From Ceratopteris richardii (lineage: Eukaryota > Streptophyta > Polypodiopsida > Polypodiales > Pteridaceae): DNA of 64,000 nt. The notes below the pieces were generated by a model. The model had not been told where the DNA came from and ran no database searches. It worked only from the letters and a program-made list of their open reading frames with translations. Below are positions 39,565 to 51,247 of this stretch, piece after piece. The DNA is taken from contig CM035435.1 of assembly GCA_020310875.1 (NCBI GenBank), positions 67,907,955-67,971,954 on the forward strand, given 5' to 3'. The position numbers were made by a program, and so were the translations under genes. Every line of letters begins with the position of its first letter. The first letter of the stretch is position 1.

Positions 39565-40020
39565 TGTGTATACCTTGTTTGATGTCTAATTATCTTTGTT
39601 CATGTGAAGAAATTCGATCTCTTCTATAGATGTACATGCTTTTTTATGTGTCCACAAACTATTCATGACCGTATATGTAGAATTCGGTTGATGCCCACAC
39701 AACTAAAGATTCTTGGTTGTGTCCAAATATGTGAAAATTTTGATGAATGTCCTTAAATTATTAAGCCTTGTATGTGTAAACCATGGTTTTTCATGTCACA
39801 CATTTTTACATTGGTAACTTGGACATGTACACTTTGGTTGATGTCCATAAATTCTTTTGAGTCATATATGTAAGCTTTAGTCTTTGTTTTTTACAAGTAG
39901 ATTCATAGTAGTTGATTTCACATGTGTATACCTTAGTTTTTGTCTTCACACCTTGTTTTATTGGTAGCATATTTGCATACTTTTGTGGATTCACATAAGT
40001 TGGTTTGAAGCCTGTGTAGA
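39565..40020. repeat. Degenerate tandem repeat, unit about 40-55 bp
   Basis: About eight to ten diverged units share the pattern 'atgtgtacacctttggttgatg' (spelled loosely) followed by 'tccacaaattctttg'. Examples start near 39568, 39622, 39675, 39767, 39821, 39866, 39928 and 39966. The unit length drifts, so this is an old, decayed minisatellite. It has no coding potential. Confidence 0.5.
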
Positions 40021-40424
40021 ACTAGTTGTTTTTGGTGTACAAATTCAAAAATAGCAAGATTTTATTTGACATCAAAAAGATTTGTCTAAGTGAGTTTTGA
40101 GGTTAATATTATGTGCTCTATGTCTCAAGGAATTTGTATAATTTTTCTTTTATATAATGGACTTTTTTTTTACAAAAATGACATTTGATTAGGAATATTC
40201 ATCTTGTTCACTACCATGGCATCTTGACAGGCAATTAACATGAACAAAAAACATGATCTGATGTATGCTCAATTTTTTCATTAATTTTTGAATTATATTT
40301 AATATGTGTATTAAAGAATTTTCTCAAATTCTCTTTGTAGAAAGTCTGATTTTCTAGAAAATTGTTAAAAAAGGACAGTTAAGTGTCCTATTTTGGTACC
40401 AAACTAGTGTTAAAAGTATTGACA
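40021..40424. other. No gene seen
   Basis: This AT-rich sequence has several homopolymer runs and no frame, repeat copy or motif I can name. Confidence 0.5.
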
Positions 40425-41096
40425 CAGCAAGAATACCAAAATGCACAAAAAAAAGAATTAATCTCAATCAACATTATATATACCATAATGGTTACAAGAA
40501 AACCCCAAATTCACCCTCAAAAGACTGCAACTATAAAGTCATCATAATCAATGAGAAGACTACACTGTTCATTAGCTACATTGGAAATTCTTTATACAAG
40601 AGTGTTGGATTTTTCTTCACTGCATCACAAGAAAGGGGAAGAAGCTTGAAGCACAATACACATTATATTACTATCTATGGATTGTACGAAGATATGTATC
40701 CCATTAGGGCTATGATCATATATGCAAGTGAATGGCAAAAACAATCATCCTTGACGGAAAAAGGGGTGACTCGATAGTCCTAAATGATGTTCATACATAC
40801 TAGCACTAAAATATACTAACACCTTCAAACCTAGAGGTCTATTGAAAAGATGACAAACCATAGCACCAAATAGCTCAAACCACTTTCAACCACAAGTTCC
40901 TCTTATTCTTAGAATAAATCCTCACTAGACCTCATACAAGTGCCCTAAAACGTATTGTTCAAGTTCATGGGTTGATAGAAAATTAGTGACATAGCAAAAG
41001 GATCCTAGTTTGTAAGTTACAACTCTTGAAAGGGGTTGACTACCTTCTATTAAAACTTTCCAACTTGTATAGAGACGACCTTTGTCCTATTATAAC
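40425..41096. repeat. RF-a end and RF-b block, left of solo LTR
   Basis: This matches 48465-49136 closely in the same order, up to the base where the solo LTR is inserted. The last five bases, ATAAC, are the left target duplication. Confidence 0.75.
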
Positions 41097-41786
41097 TGTT
41101 AGTATATGATCAATGTCTACCCCTCATGATTGTATGCACATTTTGTAAGGCCCCCATTATGAGCAGAAGCCAAGCGTGCATTACCCAATTGATGGGAATC
41201 CCAACTTGCAGTTGGATGAAGGTCATATTGGACCATGTAAGGTATTGTATGGAAAGGGAGTTACCAGGGTCCCCAATTATGGGGTCCGGGGCAGCGGTGA
41301 GCAGCCCCAGCTGGGGGTCCAAGGGGGCCAGCGGGCCAGTGGGCCCCTTGGTGGGGGTCCGAGGGCAACGCCCCTAGCACAATGGTAAAGGGAATATTCC
41401 ATGGAATATTACCTTTCAGAGTCAAAAATCATTTATATTTGTTAGGTTGGTTCAACCGGCCTAAGTTGTGTATGGTAATTACGCGGGCGATGGCCGCCCA
41501 CACTCTATCGCCCATGTATAGCCGTCCATGGAAGGCCACCCATGATCCTATATATACATGACTTCTGCACTACCTGAGACATCGAATTGAGCAAGCATAC
41601 CTCTACCTTGTATCTCCCTATCTAGAGTTGTCTAGATCACCATTTAAGCTCTACCTTGAGAGCGCACGGGTGGAAAACGCCATCATCTTTGTACTTGTTG
41701 TTAATAGAAAATTGTTGAGATTCTCCTATATCTGTTATCCTCTCTACTACTGCTCCTATGTTATATTGCGTAACTATTGTCTTACA
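41097..41786 (+). mobile_element. Solo LTR of an unrelated LTR element
   Basis: This 690-bp block begins TGTTAGTAT and ends GTCTTACA. It is flanked on both sides by ATAAC (41092-41096 and 41787-41791), a perfect 5-bp target duplication. The paralogous RF-b copy at about 49126-49145 has the empty site with a single ATAAC. Inside are a GC-rich tract (about 41281-41375), retained CpG sites and a TATA box. No internal region or second LTR remains, so it is a solo LTR left by LTR-LTR recombination. The parent family (copia or gypsy) is not known from this sequence. Confidence 0.9.
41549..41556 (+). promoter_or_regulatory. TATA box in solo LTR
   Basis: TATATATA lies about two thirds into the LTR, where the U3/R promoter of a plant LTR element would be expected. 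This supports the plus orientation. Confidence 0.55.
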
Positions 41787-42860
41787 ATAACTCCACAATT
41801 CTTTATATATCTTGGTAGCTCCCTTTGTGTGCTTTGAAACAATCCACAACATTTGTAACTATGATATTTGATTACCCGATTGAAAGGTTTGAAAGAAAGG
41901 TATGTAGGTGAAGGAAGATAGGCAATAGAGGTATGACTTGATGAATGAAAATGAAATTTGATGAATGAAAATGAAATTTGGACACACTATTTTATGTGCT
42001 CTTCGAGGTTTACAAGCTCTAACTTTACACTTTTAAAATATATAAAATGAATCTTGACATAAACGATTTAGAATAGCTCTAGTATCGATCAATCATGTCA
42101 AGGTTTAGTCGATACTCATGAACATAAAAGATAAAGAGAATTTCTTATTAATGACCCATGAACATAAATTTCAATGTCCTCATCAGTCATAAAAGTTTTC
42201 AAGATGTCACTACTTCAATTAGCTACAAAGGTCCTGTTTTTTATATGAATACATATAAAGATGAGAGAATTTCATTTGATGCACGAGAATAGCACCATCT
42301 AACATAAGTATACTAGTGAACTATAAACCATTTTCTCAATTATATATACCAAAATTAATCCAAGCGAACCCCAAATTCAATCGCAAATGAACGTGCAACT
42401 ATAACTCATGGTATTCAACGATAAGTCTATATATTATTACATCCCCACTAACTTGATCACTACCCAATAGTGATTACAGAATTAAGAATGAATACATGCT
42501 CATATATGCATCCCACAATGCACACACACTATGAGCATGAGCTCACAAAAAGCTCTCTATTGCTTCAAAAAGTGATGGCAAGATTCAATAATAATGAAGC
42601 CTAGCACAAAATACAAAAAAAAGTGAAAAAACACAAAAAAAAAAGCATGGTTTATAGGGTATACACACCTTTCAACCACTTGAAACTTAGACAAAGAATC
42701 CACCAATGAAAATTGCACGTCCGTTAATGTCGATGTTCCATTAGATACCTTATTGTTTAGCCATGTTGAGTAAAATATTCTATAATATTTTAGAGGTCAT
42801 ACATTATGTAGCCTTTTTCTTTCTAATAATTATTAGTATGGAGGATCCCAATAGATGTAG
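41787..42860. repeat. RF-b remainder and diverged RF-L subtype
   Basis: 41787-41960 continues the RF-b block interrupted by the solo LTR. From about 41980 it matches the diverged RF-L subtype at 11260-12200, including a plus-strand peptide with ISYKGPVFY at about 42220. A 20-bp unit, GATGAATGAAAATGAAATTT, is repeated twice in tandem at about 41939-41980. Confidence 0.65.
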
Positions 42861-42861
42861 T

Positions 42862-43173
42862 TGGGGATCTAGTTTCAACATGTGGAGGTGTGCTAGTGAT
42901 ATCCACATCCTCCCTTTTCGACATGGTTTCTCAAAACAACTTATAATCAGTAATGGAAGTAAAGAAATAACTAAATTAAAGCAAAATTCACAGATAAAAC
43001 TTCCCTAACAAGTTATTTGATGCTCTATATGTGGTTGTCAAGCACAATGGGGCAATCGAATGCTCAAAGCACCTCTCATTCATTCCGCTCAAGGTTGAAA
43101 ATCATCTTTGAAATGTCTCATATCATCAAACTTTTTATTGGAGTTCAAAGAGTATGAATGCATGCCATATATG
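42862..43173. repeat. RF-c end and RF-a start, left of COP-D
   Basis: This matches 34590-34885 and 59120-59402. The last five bases, ATATG, are the left target duplication of COP-D. Confidence 0.75.
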
Positions 43174-43403
43174 TGTTGATATATTTAGGTAGTGATGTGT
43201 GTGAACACTCTAGGACCGTCGGGGCACCTTTTTCCCTCTTTAGGAGGTTTTTTTCCCCCGGCTTGTATATACGCCTATTGCCCTAATGGGCTACTTATCT
43301 TTGTACATTCTCTAGTAATACATTCAGTCTTGTGTGTTGTGCTCCAAGCTTCTTCTTCTTCCTTGTGTTGTTCGCGTGCTTTCGCAGACGTCTAACTCCA
43401 ACA
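43174..43403 (+). repeat. COP-D 5' LTR
   Basis: This 230-bp LTR has TGTTGATAT and CTCCAACA ends. A TATA-like GTATATACG lies near 43265, about 90 bp in, implying a very short U3. Lineages with such short LTRs and this primer site are common among plant copia elements. I do not assign the lineage. Confidence 0.95.
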
Positions 43404-43405
43404 AT

Positions 43406-43420
43406 TGGTATCAGAGCAGG
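43406..43420 (+). other. COP-D primer binding site
   Basis: TGGTATCAGAGCAGG, 2 bp after the LTR, is complementary to the 3' end of plant initiator-Met tRNA. Confidence 0.95.
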
Positions 43421-43758
43421 TCGTTGCTTCTTCTAGGGCGCCGTCAACACTCCTCCGTTTGCAGTCTCAGATTCGCATAAAATTTGGTGAGCATACTCAG
43501 GGTTTTTCCGAGATCAAAACTGCTTTGCTCTGTGGTGCCGAAATCGCGATCTGAGCTCGTTTCGGCCTCCGAACGCACTATCGCAGTGCTTGTGCAGGCT
43601 ATTTCGTCCTTTTGTGCCAAAGGTATATACTAGTTTCTGTTCGCCAGTTTAAGCGTCTCGAAGTCTGCTACAGGTCTAGCAGAACTCGTCTGGGCAGTTC
43701 TGTTCAACTTTTTGAGATACAGTCAATTTTCTGCATCAAGGTATTTTAGTCACCGGCC

Positions 43759-46700
43759 ATGGCTGAAAGCAGTGATGTATTCCGTATGTTGGCTGTTGAG
43801 GATAAGTTGGATGGTACCAACTACCCATTATGGGCTTATATGATGCGACATGTACTGGTTGCAAAAGGATTGTGGAACATTGTGCAGGGTGTTGAAAGAC
43901 GTCTTGTTACACCTGTAACGACAGGTACTGCAAATACAGGTGTTGGAGCTGATGAAGATGGTGTCGAAGATGATATTCCGCAGATTCCTGTTCGTGCTGC
44001 TGTTTCTGTTGCACCTACTGCAGAGCAGATTCGTTGGGATGGCAGAGATGCCCAGGCACATGCATTGATAGCTTTGTCTGTCAAACGTGCCATTATTCCT
44101 CACATTCGCTCTTGTAGAACAGCAAAGGATGCTTGGGATACACTTACCACTTTGTACCAGGCTAGGAATGAGGCTCGTGTTGCTTACCTCCGAAAACAGT
44201 TGGAGAGTGAGCACATGAATGAAGGTGATTCGATGGATAGTTTTCTTACAAAGATCAAAGACCTGAAGGAACAATTGATTTCTGCTGATGAGGTTATACC
44301 AGATAGCTCACTTGTGCAGACCGTTCTGAATGGCCTTCTTGATTCATATCAGAGTTTTGCCTCTACTCTTCGATTGATGATGAAAGGCAATCCGAATGCC
44401 TTGTCATTTGAGGAATTAGTCTCTGTTCTGTTGCAGGAAGATTAGTCCAGGCAGAACAGGTCCATTATGCGTGTTGCACATCAAGCTTTCCTGGCTAGTC
44501 AGAAGGGCAAAGGAAAATGGAGCTCTTCTACTAGTAAGCAGAAATCTTCAAATGCTGCACAATCGAAGAACCAGGATAAAGATGAGAAGAAATCAGAAAA
44601 GCAGAAATTGTTCTGCAAGTACTGTAAAGGAAATGATCATATTATAAAGAACTGTCCAAAACTGGCTGCTAAAGAGGCAAAGAAGAAAGAGGCTGGAATG
44701 GTTGTTGCAGAGGCCTCTACACCAAAAACAGAGTCTGCAAATCTTGTGCAGGAAGAAGAATGGGCGTTTACTACTGTCTGCAGTTTTGACCCATCTTCTC
44801 ATGATCAGTGCATGTCTGCAGTAGACTCAGATGTTTGGTACTTTGACAGTGGGGCGACCAAACATATTACCTCGCAGCGCAGTTTCTTCTCTTCACTCGA
44901 GCCTGCCCCTACAGGGAATACTGTCACATGCGCCAATAACTCCTCTTATCCTGTTATGGGAGTTGGTAAGATCATTCTGACTACTGCTGATGGTAGTTCT
45001 TTCACTTTGTCAGATGCTTTATTTGTGCCAGGGATCAAAAAGAACATGTTATCAGTTTCTGCATTAGCCAAGATTGGCTTGGTTGTGAAATTCGTTGATG
45101 ACAGGTGTACAGTCCATGATCTCTCAAATGGCGATGTGATTATTGCTTCTGGCATTTTATGTCGTGGGCTGTATAAGCTCATAGACTATGAAAAATCTGT
45201 GAATGATTCGGCATGTGCAGTTCATGATTCTCAGGCTATGTCAGATGCAAAGCTTTGGCATGCACGCTTTGGTCATCTGAATTTTGCTAGTTTGTTACGC
45301 CTGCAGAAATCTGAAATGGTGTCCTCTTTGCCCAAACTTGAGGCACCTAGAAAACATGTTTGTGAAGGCTGTATTTTGGGCAAAACGCAGCGTTCTTCCT
45401 TTCCAAAAGATGGTTCAGTTCGGGCTATGCAGAAATTGCAGCTTGTACATAGTGATGTCTGTGGTCCTATGCAGACACCCTCTTTTGGAAATTACCTTTA
45501 CTTCGTGACATTCATTGATGATTTTTCCAGGCATGCATGGGTATATCCACTCAAAGCAAAGTCCGAAGTGTTCATGTGCTTCAAACAGTTTTTGGTTTTG
45601 GCTGAAAATCTCTCAGCATGTAAAATGGGCACCCTCCGTTCTGATCGAGGGGGGGAATATATGTCTTCAGATTTTAATGCATTTCTGGCTGAACGTGGGA
45701 TAAAACACCAGTGTACAGTGCTGTATACACCTCAACAGAATGGAGTTGCTGAACGAAAGAACAGGTCACTCATGGAGATGGCCAGGTGCATGGTCAAAAG
45801 TCAGGCTTTACCACATAGTTTCTGGCTTGAGGCTGTCATGTGTGCAGCATATGTACTGAACAGGTGTCCCACGAAAGCGTTGCAGTCTATCACTCCATAT
45901 GAGGCTTGGCATGACCGCAAGCCATCTGTTGCTCATCTGCGTGTTTTTGGTTGTTTGGCATATGCATTAGTGCCTGAACAACATCGCAGAAAATTGGATG
46001 ATAAGGCAGTAAAATGTATTTTTGTTGGGTACAGTTCTGAAAGTAAAGGCTATCGTCTGTATCATCCACAGACTAAACGATGTTGTCTTTGTGGAAGATG
46101 CTATTCAGCCATTGCTTTCATGTACTAAGCAGACATCTGTTAGCTCCAAAGACATGTATGATACTTTGATGCCTCTTTTTACAGGTGGACAGGCTAGCGC
46201 TGGTCCTAATGAGGCAACTTCTCAGCCTTTGCAGGTTTCATATGATGATGCAGATCATTCCATTTCTGATGCAGATTTACATGATGCACTTGTTGATGAG
46301 AGAGCTGATATTGAACAGGCAAAAACTATGCCAAAATGGCTGGTGCAGACTTTGCATGACAGCAAATTAGATGCACCTTTGTCATATCGTACTCGTTCAG
46401 GCTCTCATAGTACCTCCTTTGCATCAGATTGCTATGCTATGGCTGCATCTAGTCTCTGTGATGAGAATGAGCCTGTTTCTTTTGATGAAGCACAAAATTC
46501 AGAAAATTGGATGGCTGCTATGCAATCTGAATATGATGCTATAATGAAGAATGGTACATGGTCTTTATGTGACTTGCCTCCTGGCAAGAAGGCCATTGGC
46601 ACTAAGTGGGTATACAAGCTGAAGCGTAAACCTGATGGTACAGTTGACAGGTATAAGGCTAGGCTTGTTGCAAAGGGTTATGCGCAAGAAAGAGGCATTG

Positions 46701-48007
46701 ATTTTGATGAGACCTTTGCACCTACATGCCGTATGACTACTGTTCGGAGCATTTGTGCACTTGCAGCCCATCATGGTTGGAATGTACATCAGTTGGACAT
46801 TAAAACAGCATTTCTGATTGGTGACTTGCATGAAGAAGTGTATGTTTTTCAGCCCCGTGGCTTTGTGCAGAAAGGGCATGAAAACCAGGTGTGTAGGTTA
46901 AAGAAGGCGTTATATGGTTTAAAGCAAGCACCACGTGCTTGGTATGAGAAAATACATGCCTATCTGATTGCACATGGTTTTGAGAACAGTCCAACTGAAA
47001 GCACCTTATATGTTAAGCGTGCTAATGATGTGCTTTTGATCATTGTTGTCTATGTAGACGACATGCTGCTCACTGGTCCTCTTGAGAAGCATATTGCTGA
47101 TTTCAAGGCTGATTTGCATGCCTCATTTGAGATGTCTGATTTGGGGCATTTGCATCACTATTTGGGCATTCAGTTTATGCAAGTTGATGGTGGAATGGCT
47201 TTGTGTCAAACGAAATATATTGACACATTATTGCAGCATTTTGGCCTTGAAGACTGTAAGCCTATTGCCACTCCTATGGAGACAGGTTTACGATTGAGTC
47301 TTCATGATGCTAGAGATGCATTTGATGTTGTTCTCTATCAACAGGCTGTTGGATGCTTGATTTACTTATGCTTTACTCGGCCAGATATTCAGTTTGCTGT
47401 CTCACAGATGAGCAGGTTTATGCATTGCCCAGGAGTCACGCATTGGAAAGCGGTTAAGCGCATCTTTCGCTACTTGAGTGGTACTCGGCTACTTGGGTTG
47501 TTTTATCCCAAGGGGGGATCACTACCGCCAGATTTGCATGCTTTTTCTGACTCAGATTGGGGTGGTTGCTATGACACTCGTGTGTCCACCAGTGGTTTTT
47601 GCTTCATGCTTGGTAGCTCATGTATATCTTGGTTGAGCAAGAAGCAGCCTACTGTGGCCACTTCCAGTTGTGAGGCTGAGTATAGGGCAGCTTTCACAGC
47701 GACTGTTGAGTGTGTGTGGCTCAGACGCCTTATGGCTGATTTGGGTGTTGGCCAGTCTTCTGCCACCACCATCTTCACTGACAATCAGAGCGCATTGGGA
47801 GTTGCGAGGAACCCTGTGTTCCATGCTCGCACTAAGCACATTGAGGTGCATTATCACTATGTCAGGGAGAGGTTCTCTGCTGGGGAGATCAGCTTGGCAT
47901 ATGTGCCCACGCAGGAGAACATTGCAGACCTTTTCACGAAGGCTCTGCCTAGGGAGAAGTTTGAAGCTTTCCGCAAAGCTTTGGGCTTACTTCCTTTTGT
48001 GGAGTGA
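43759..48007 (+). pseudogene. COP-D gag-pol region
   Basis: Gag begins MAESSDVFRML, chosen because it follows the leader and is shared by other copies. It has a UBN2-like core (DGTNYPLWAYMM) and a CX2CX4HX4C knuckle at about 44614-44655. The aspartic protease motif DSGA is at 44844-44855. The integrase zinc-binding region (WHARFGH ... CEGC) is at about 45255-45375, and its D, D, E sites lie in HSDVCGP (about 45447), SDRGGEY (about 45640) and NGVAERKN (about 45740). Reverse transcriptase has the YVDD catalytic box at 47051-47062. RNase H carries DSDW, EAEYRA and TDNQSA. All parts are present, but with about two breaks, so it is scored as a fossil. Protein function follows from the family, not from any test here. 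Confidence 0.94.
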
Positions 48008-48071
48008 TTTCCACATAGCTCGGCATTTCCTTATACATGAGTGCCAGCTCCTTGTTCACCGCATCACTCCC

Positions 48072-48081
48072 AGGGGGGATT
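48072..48081 (+). other. COP-D polypurine tract
   Basis: AGGGGGGAT directly before the 3' LTR is the expected primer for plus-strand DNA synthesis. Confidence 0.85.
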
Positions 48082-48311
48082 TGTTGATATATTTAGGTAG
48101 TGATGTGTGTGAACACTCTAGGACCGCTGGGGCACTTTTTTCCCTCTTTAGGAGGTTTTTTTCCCCCGGCTTGTATATACGCCTATTGCCCTAATGGGCT
48201 ACTTATCTTTGTACATTCTCTAGTAATACATTCAGTCTTGTGTGTTGTGCTCCAAGCTTCTTCTTCTTCCTTGTGCTGTTCGCGTGCTTCCGCAGACGTC
48301 TAACTCCAACA
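48082..48311 (+). repeat. COP-D 3' LTR
   Basis: This 230-bp LTR differs from the 5' LTR at five positions, all transitions. It is followed by the target duplication ATATG. Confidence 0.95.
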
Positions 48312-49703
48312 ATATGGAGACGGAATAAACGTGGAAGCATGATACACAATATATAACTAATTGCAAAATGTACAAAGACATTGGGTATATACAATTTGAG
48401 GGCAAAAAACATCTAAAAGTCTTAAAACAAAACGTGCATTTGCAACCCTAAAAGTGTTCATACACCAAGAATACCAAAATGTACCAAAAAATATAGATTA
48501 ATCTCAATCAACGTTATATATACCAAAATGGTTACAAGAAAACCCCAAATTCACCGTCAAAAGAAAGTGCAACTATTAATGTCATGGTAATCAACGAGAA
48601 GACTCTAGTAGATCAGCTACCACTAGAAATTCCTTACACAAGAAAGTTGAACTATACAATACAGCAGCGATGAAATTCCTTACACAAGAAAGAAGCAGCA
48701 GCTTGAAGCACAACAGACATTATATTACTATCTATGGATTGTACGAAAATATGTATCCTATTAGAGCTATGATCGTATATGCAAGTGAACTAGAAAAAAA
48801 CATCCTTGAGGGAAAAAGGGGTGACTCGATAGTCTTAAATGATGTTCATACATGCTAGCACTGAAATGTATTAACACCTTCAAACCGAGAAATCTATTGA
48901 AAAGATGACAAACCAAATAGCTCAAATCACTTTCAACCATAAGTTCCGTTTTTTCTTTGAATCCTCACTAGACCTCATACAAGTGCCTTAAAACTTATTG
49001 TTCTAGTTCATGGGTTGATAGAAAATTAGTAACACAAAAGGATCCTACTTTGTAAGTTACAACTCTTGAAAGGGGTTGACCCCCTTCTATTAAGACTTTC
49101 TGACTTGTATAGAGACCACCTTTGTCCTATTATAACTCCATAATTCTTTACATATATTCATAGCTCCCTTTGTGTGCCTTGAAACAAGCCAGAGCATTTG
49201 TAATTATGATATTTGAAAAGCTTTGAAAGAAAAGTATGTAGGGGAAGGAAGATAGACAATAGAGGCATGACTTGATGAATGAGAATGGATTTTGGAGGGG
49301 CAAGAGAACTCTCAAATCTTATACATACTTTGAGTTTATCTATGTGCCATCTTATTTTTTACCATATTCTTAGTGAAACCATGAAGTTCCTCTCTATAAA
49401 CCTCCTTAATCTCCTGTAAATGTTCTTCCAAAATAGGGTGCATAGTGTACTGCCATGGATGAATAAATGTTTCTTGGACATGGATGGCAAATTCAAGATC
49501 CTCATTGAATGTAGATCCACAACAATGTGTGCAATCCCATATATGGGTGTGCAACTAGGGTTCTTGAGTTGTGAAGTGCTCTTGCTTGAAGTATGAGAGA
49601 GAGAGAGAGGAGTTGAGGCCTCCTTATCTTCAAACAAGCTCAACTCGTAGCTAATCTTTGGAAATGTGAAGGGACAAGCTTTTTCAACTACCATGGCATG
49701 GTA
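48312..49703. repeat. RF-a remainder and RF-b block, right of COP-D
   Basis: This continues the RF-a block cut by COP-D, then a complete RF-b block. It carries the empty version of the solo-LTR site near 49132. On the minus strand, 49359-49694 starts MVVEKACPFTFPKISYEL just inside the primer-like site, and 49380-49554 reads HTHIWDC and YTMHPILEEHL, matching the 37-kb copy. The product is not recognised. Confidence 0.7.
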
Positions 49704-50130
49704 GTTTTGGTGATTGACCTACTTTGATGCCAAAGTCATGATATCACTTCATTCGATCATCCCTATTTTATCATTTAATCAATTTGATGGAGGCAACAAT
49801 GCTACTTCATTGTCCTTGAAATAAGTCGCATGTAAGATGATGCATCATGGACTACCCCACCATCAATCTTATCATGTCTCGTTTCTCCATATAAATAATG
49901 TCTAGAAGACTTAAGTGGCTAGTATTCATATGAGTGCAAGATGGTTTATTTTGCACTCGTACGCATTCAAGATAAAGCGGATATTCTCATGAACATAAAT
50001 AGCACTGCCATGGTGACCCATAAAAGTTTTGGAGATGACATTGTTGCAATTAGCTACAATGGCCCTGTTTTTTACACGACTATTTAAAAACATGAGACAT
50101 TTTCTTTTGATCAACGAGAATCACATCATG
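49704..50130. repeat. Donor locus of array segment 2
   Basis: These 427 bp match the three array segments at 15995, 21183 and 26371 with one base difference seen. Here the sequence lies in its native RF-b to RF-L context, so this locus, or a very close relative, is the source. Confidence 0.88.
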
Positions 50131-50450
50131 AAACACGAGTATTTTAGTAAATTGTAAACCATATGCTCAATGGTTTGATGTTCCACCAAATATCTTGTCG
50201 TATAGACATGACTTGAGTAAAACATTGAGCACTATACATTATGTCAGCATAATTTTTCCAACTATGCATAGAATAGACATCCTAGGTGTTTGGCCCAATC
50301 GAAGATGATTATATATCTTCATGGCCTAAAGTTTAAACATAATTCACTCAATCCATCTCCATGTGCGTTTTGTATGCAGCTCCAAGCTTCACAAATACTA
50401 AGATTTACCGTTTCTTGGAATACGGCAGTCAGTCATGCGCATTTGGAATA
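49704..50450. repeat. RF-L block, copy next to MIN-1
   Basis: Same layout as 37640-38465, with the plus-strand peptide MVYFALVRIQDKADILMN at about 49941. It is cut on the right by the LTR end of MIN-1 at 50451. Confidence 0.7.
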
Positions 50451-51213
50451 TGAAGTACGAAACAGGAATCTTTAACCCTTGCACACATACATAGACAAGA
50501 GACGTGATACGAGTAGCTAATGGGTTACTCTAAAAATAATAACATGATGAAATAATATACAAAATTTTGATAATATACAAAATTTTGATAATATACAAAA
50601 AATGTAGAAAAGTGCGCCTAAAGTTACAGAAAACGTGATCGCATATTGGAGTATGTAGTAATGATAAACTATTTGTAAGGAAAACAGTCTATGTGCTGAG
50701 TATTGAGTGATATATGCAGCACTTGAGCTTCTCCCCAGCTTCTCCTCGTCGGGTAGTAGGTAAAAAATCCTGGTGCAACAGCAAGAATAGAAGATAGACT
50801 AAAAATAGCATCAACTTACAAGAAATCAGCACGTACACACACACGTGCGTTCGAACTCCATGCAGCAGCTCTAACACCTTCAATCAATAAAGCATAACAT
50901 AATTGTTGTTTTATGTGCCAAGAGACCAAAAGCCTCTTGGATTTGTGGTGCATTATACGAAAGGGGTTCGATGAAAAGCATATTAAAAACTTATAAACTA
51001 GGGTTTTAATTTGGAGAGTTCATAAATTGTAATATGGTTATCGTTATATGTCCGTAGATAGCTCTTCTGAAGCTCTATTAGAATATGCAATAATTTCTTT
51101 TTACCATCTTTGACCTTAGTTTACCATTTCCATTTTTCAAAAATGGTGAACACATAAGCTTAGGGTTTACTAGAAATTAGGGTTGACGACACAATCTAAC
51201 ATTGTTGCCAATA
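50451..51213 (-). repeat. MIN-1 LTR
   Basis: On the minus strand the counterpart in MIN-2 begins TGTTGGAAACAATG, a common plant copia LTR start, and ends TTTCGTACTTCA. This copy is shorter than the MIN-2 LTR (about 763 versus 914 bp). An 18-bp unit, AATATACAAAATTTTGAT, is repeated at 50554-50601. Confidence 0.65.
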
Positions 51214-51247
51214 AACCCCCTCCCCAAATATCAAATTGGAGGAACAT

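Larger units (their letters stand above)
43174..48311 (+). mobile_element. COP-D: youngest, nearly whole Ty1/copia element
   Basis: This 5138-bp element has two 230-bp LTRs and a perfect 5-bp target duplication ATATG (43169-43173 and 48312-48316). An initiator-Met primer binding site, a purine tract and all expected domains in copia order are present. The LTRs differ at five sites, all C/T exchanges (about 2.2%). With the commonly used grass rate of 1.3e-8 per site per year that is just under one million years, though the true rate for this plant is unknown. It looks almost whole, with about two breaks in the coding part. Uninterrupted paralogues of its target are at about 34885 and 59405. 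Confidence 0.96.

Noticed and set aside
41126-41388. Open frame rich in Gly, Pro and Val in the GC-rich tract
   Set aside because: It lies wholly inside the solo LTR, which has a perfect target duplication and an empty-site paralogue. The composition comes from the GC-rich tract, not from a gene.
43828-44274. Minus-strand frame of 148 residues opposite COP-D gag
   Set aside because: It is the shadow of the gag region on the other strand. Its equivalents in other copies do not stay open independently of gag.
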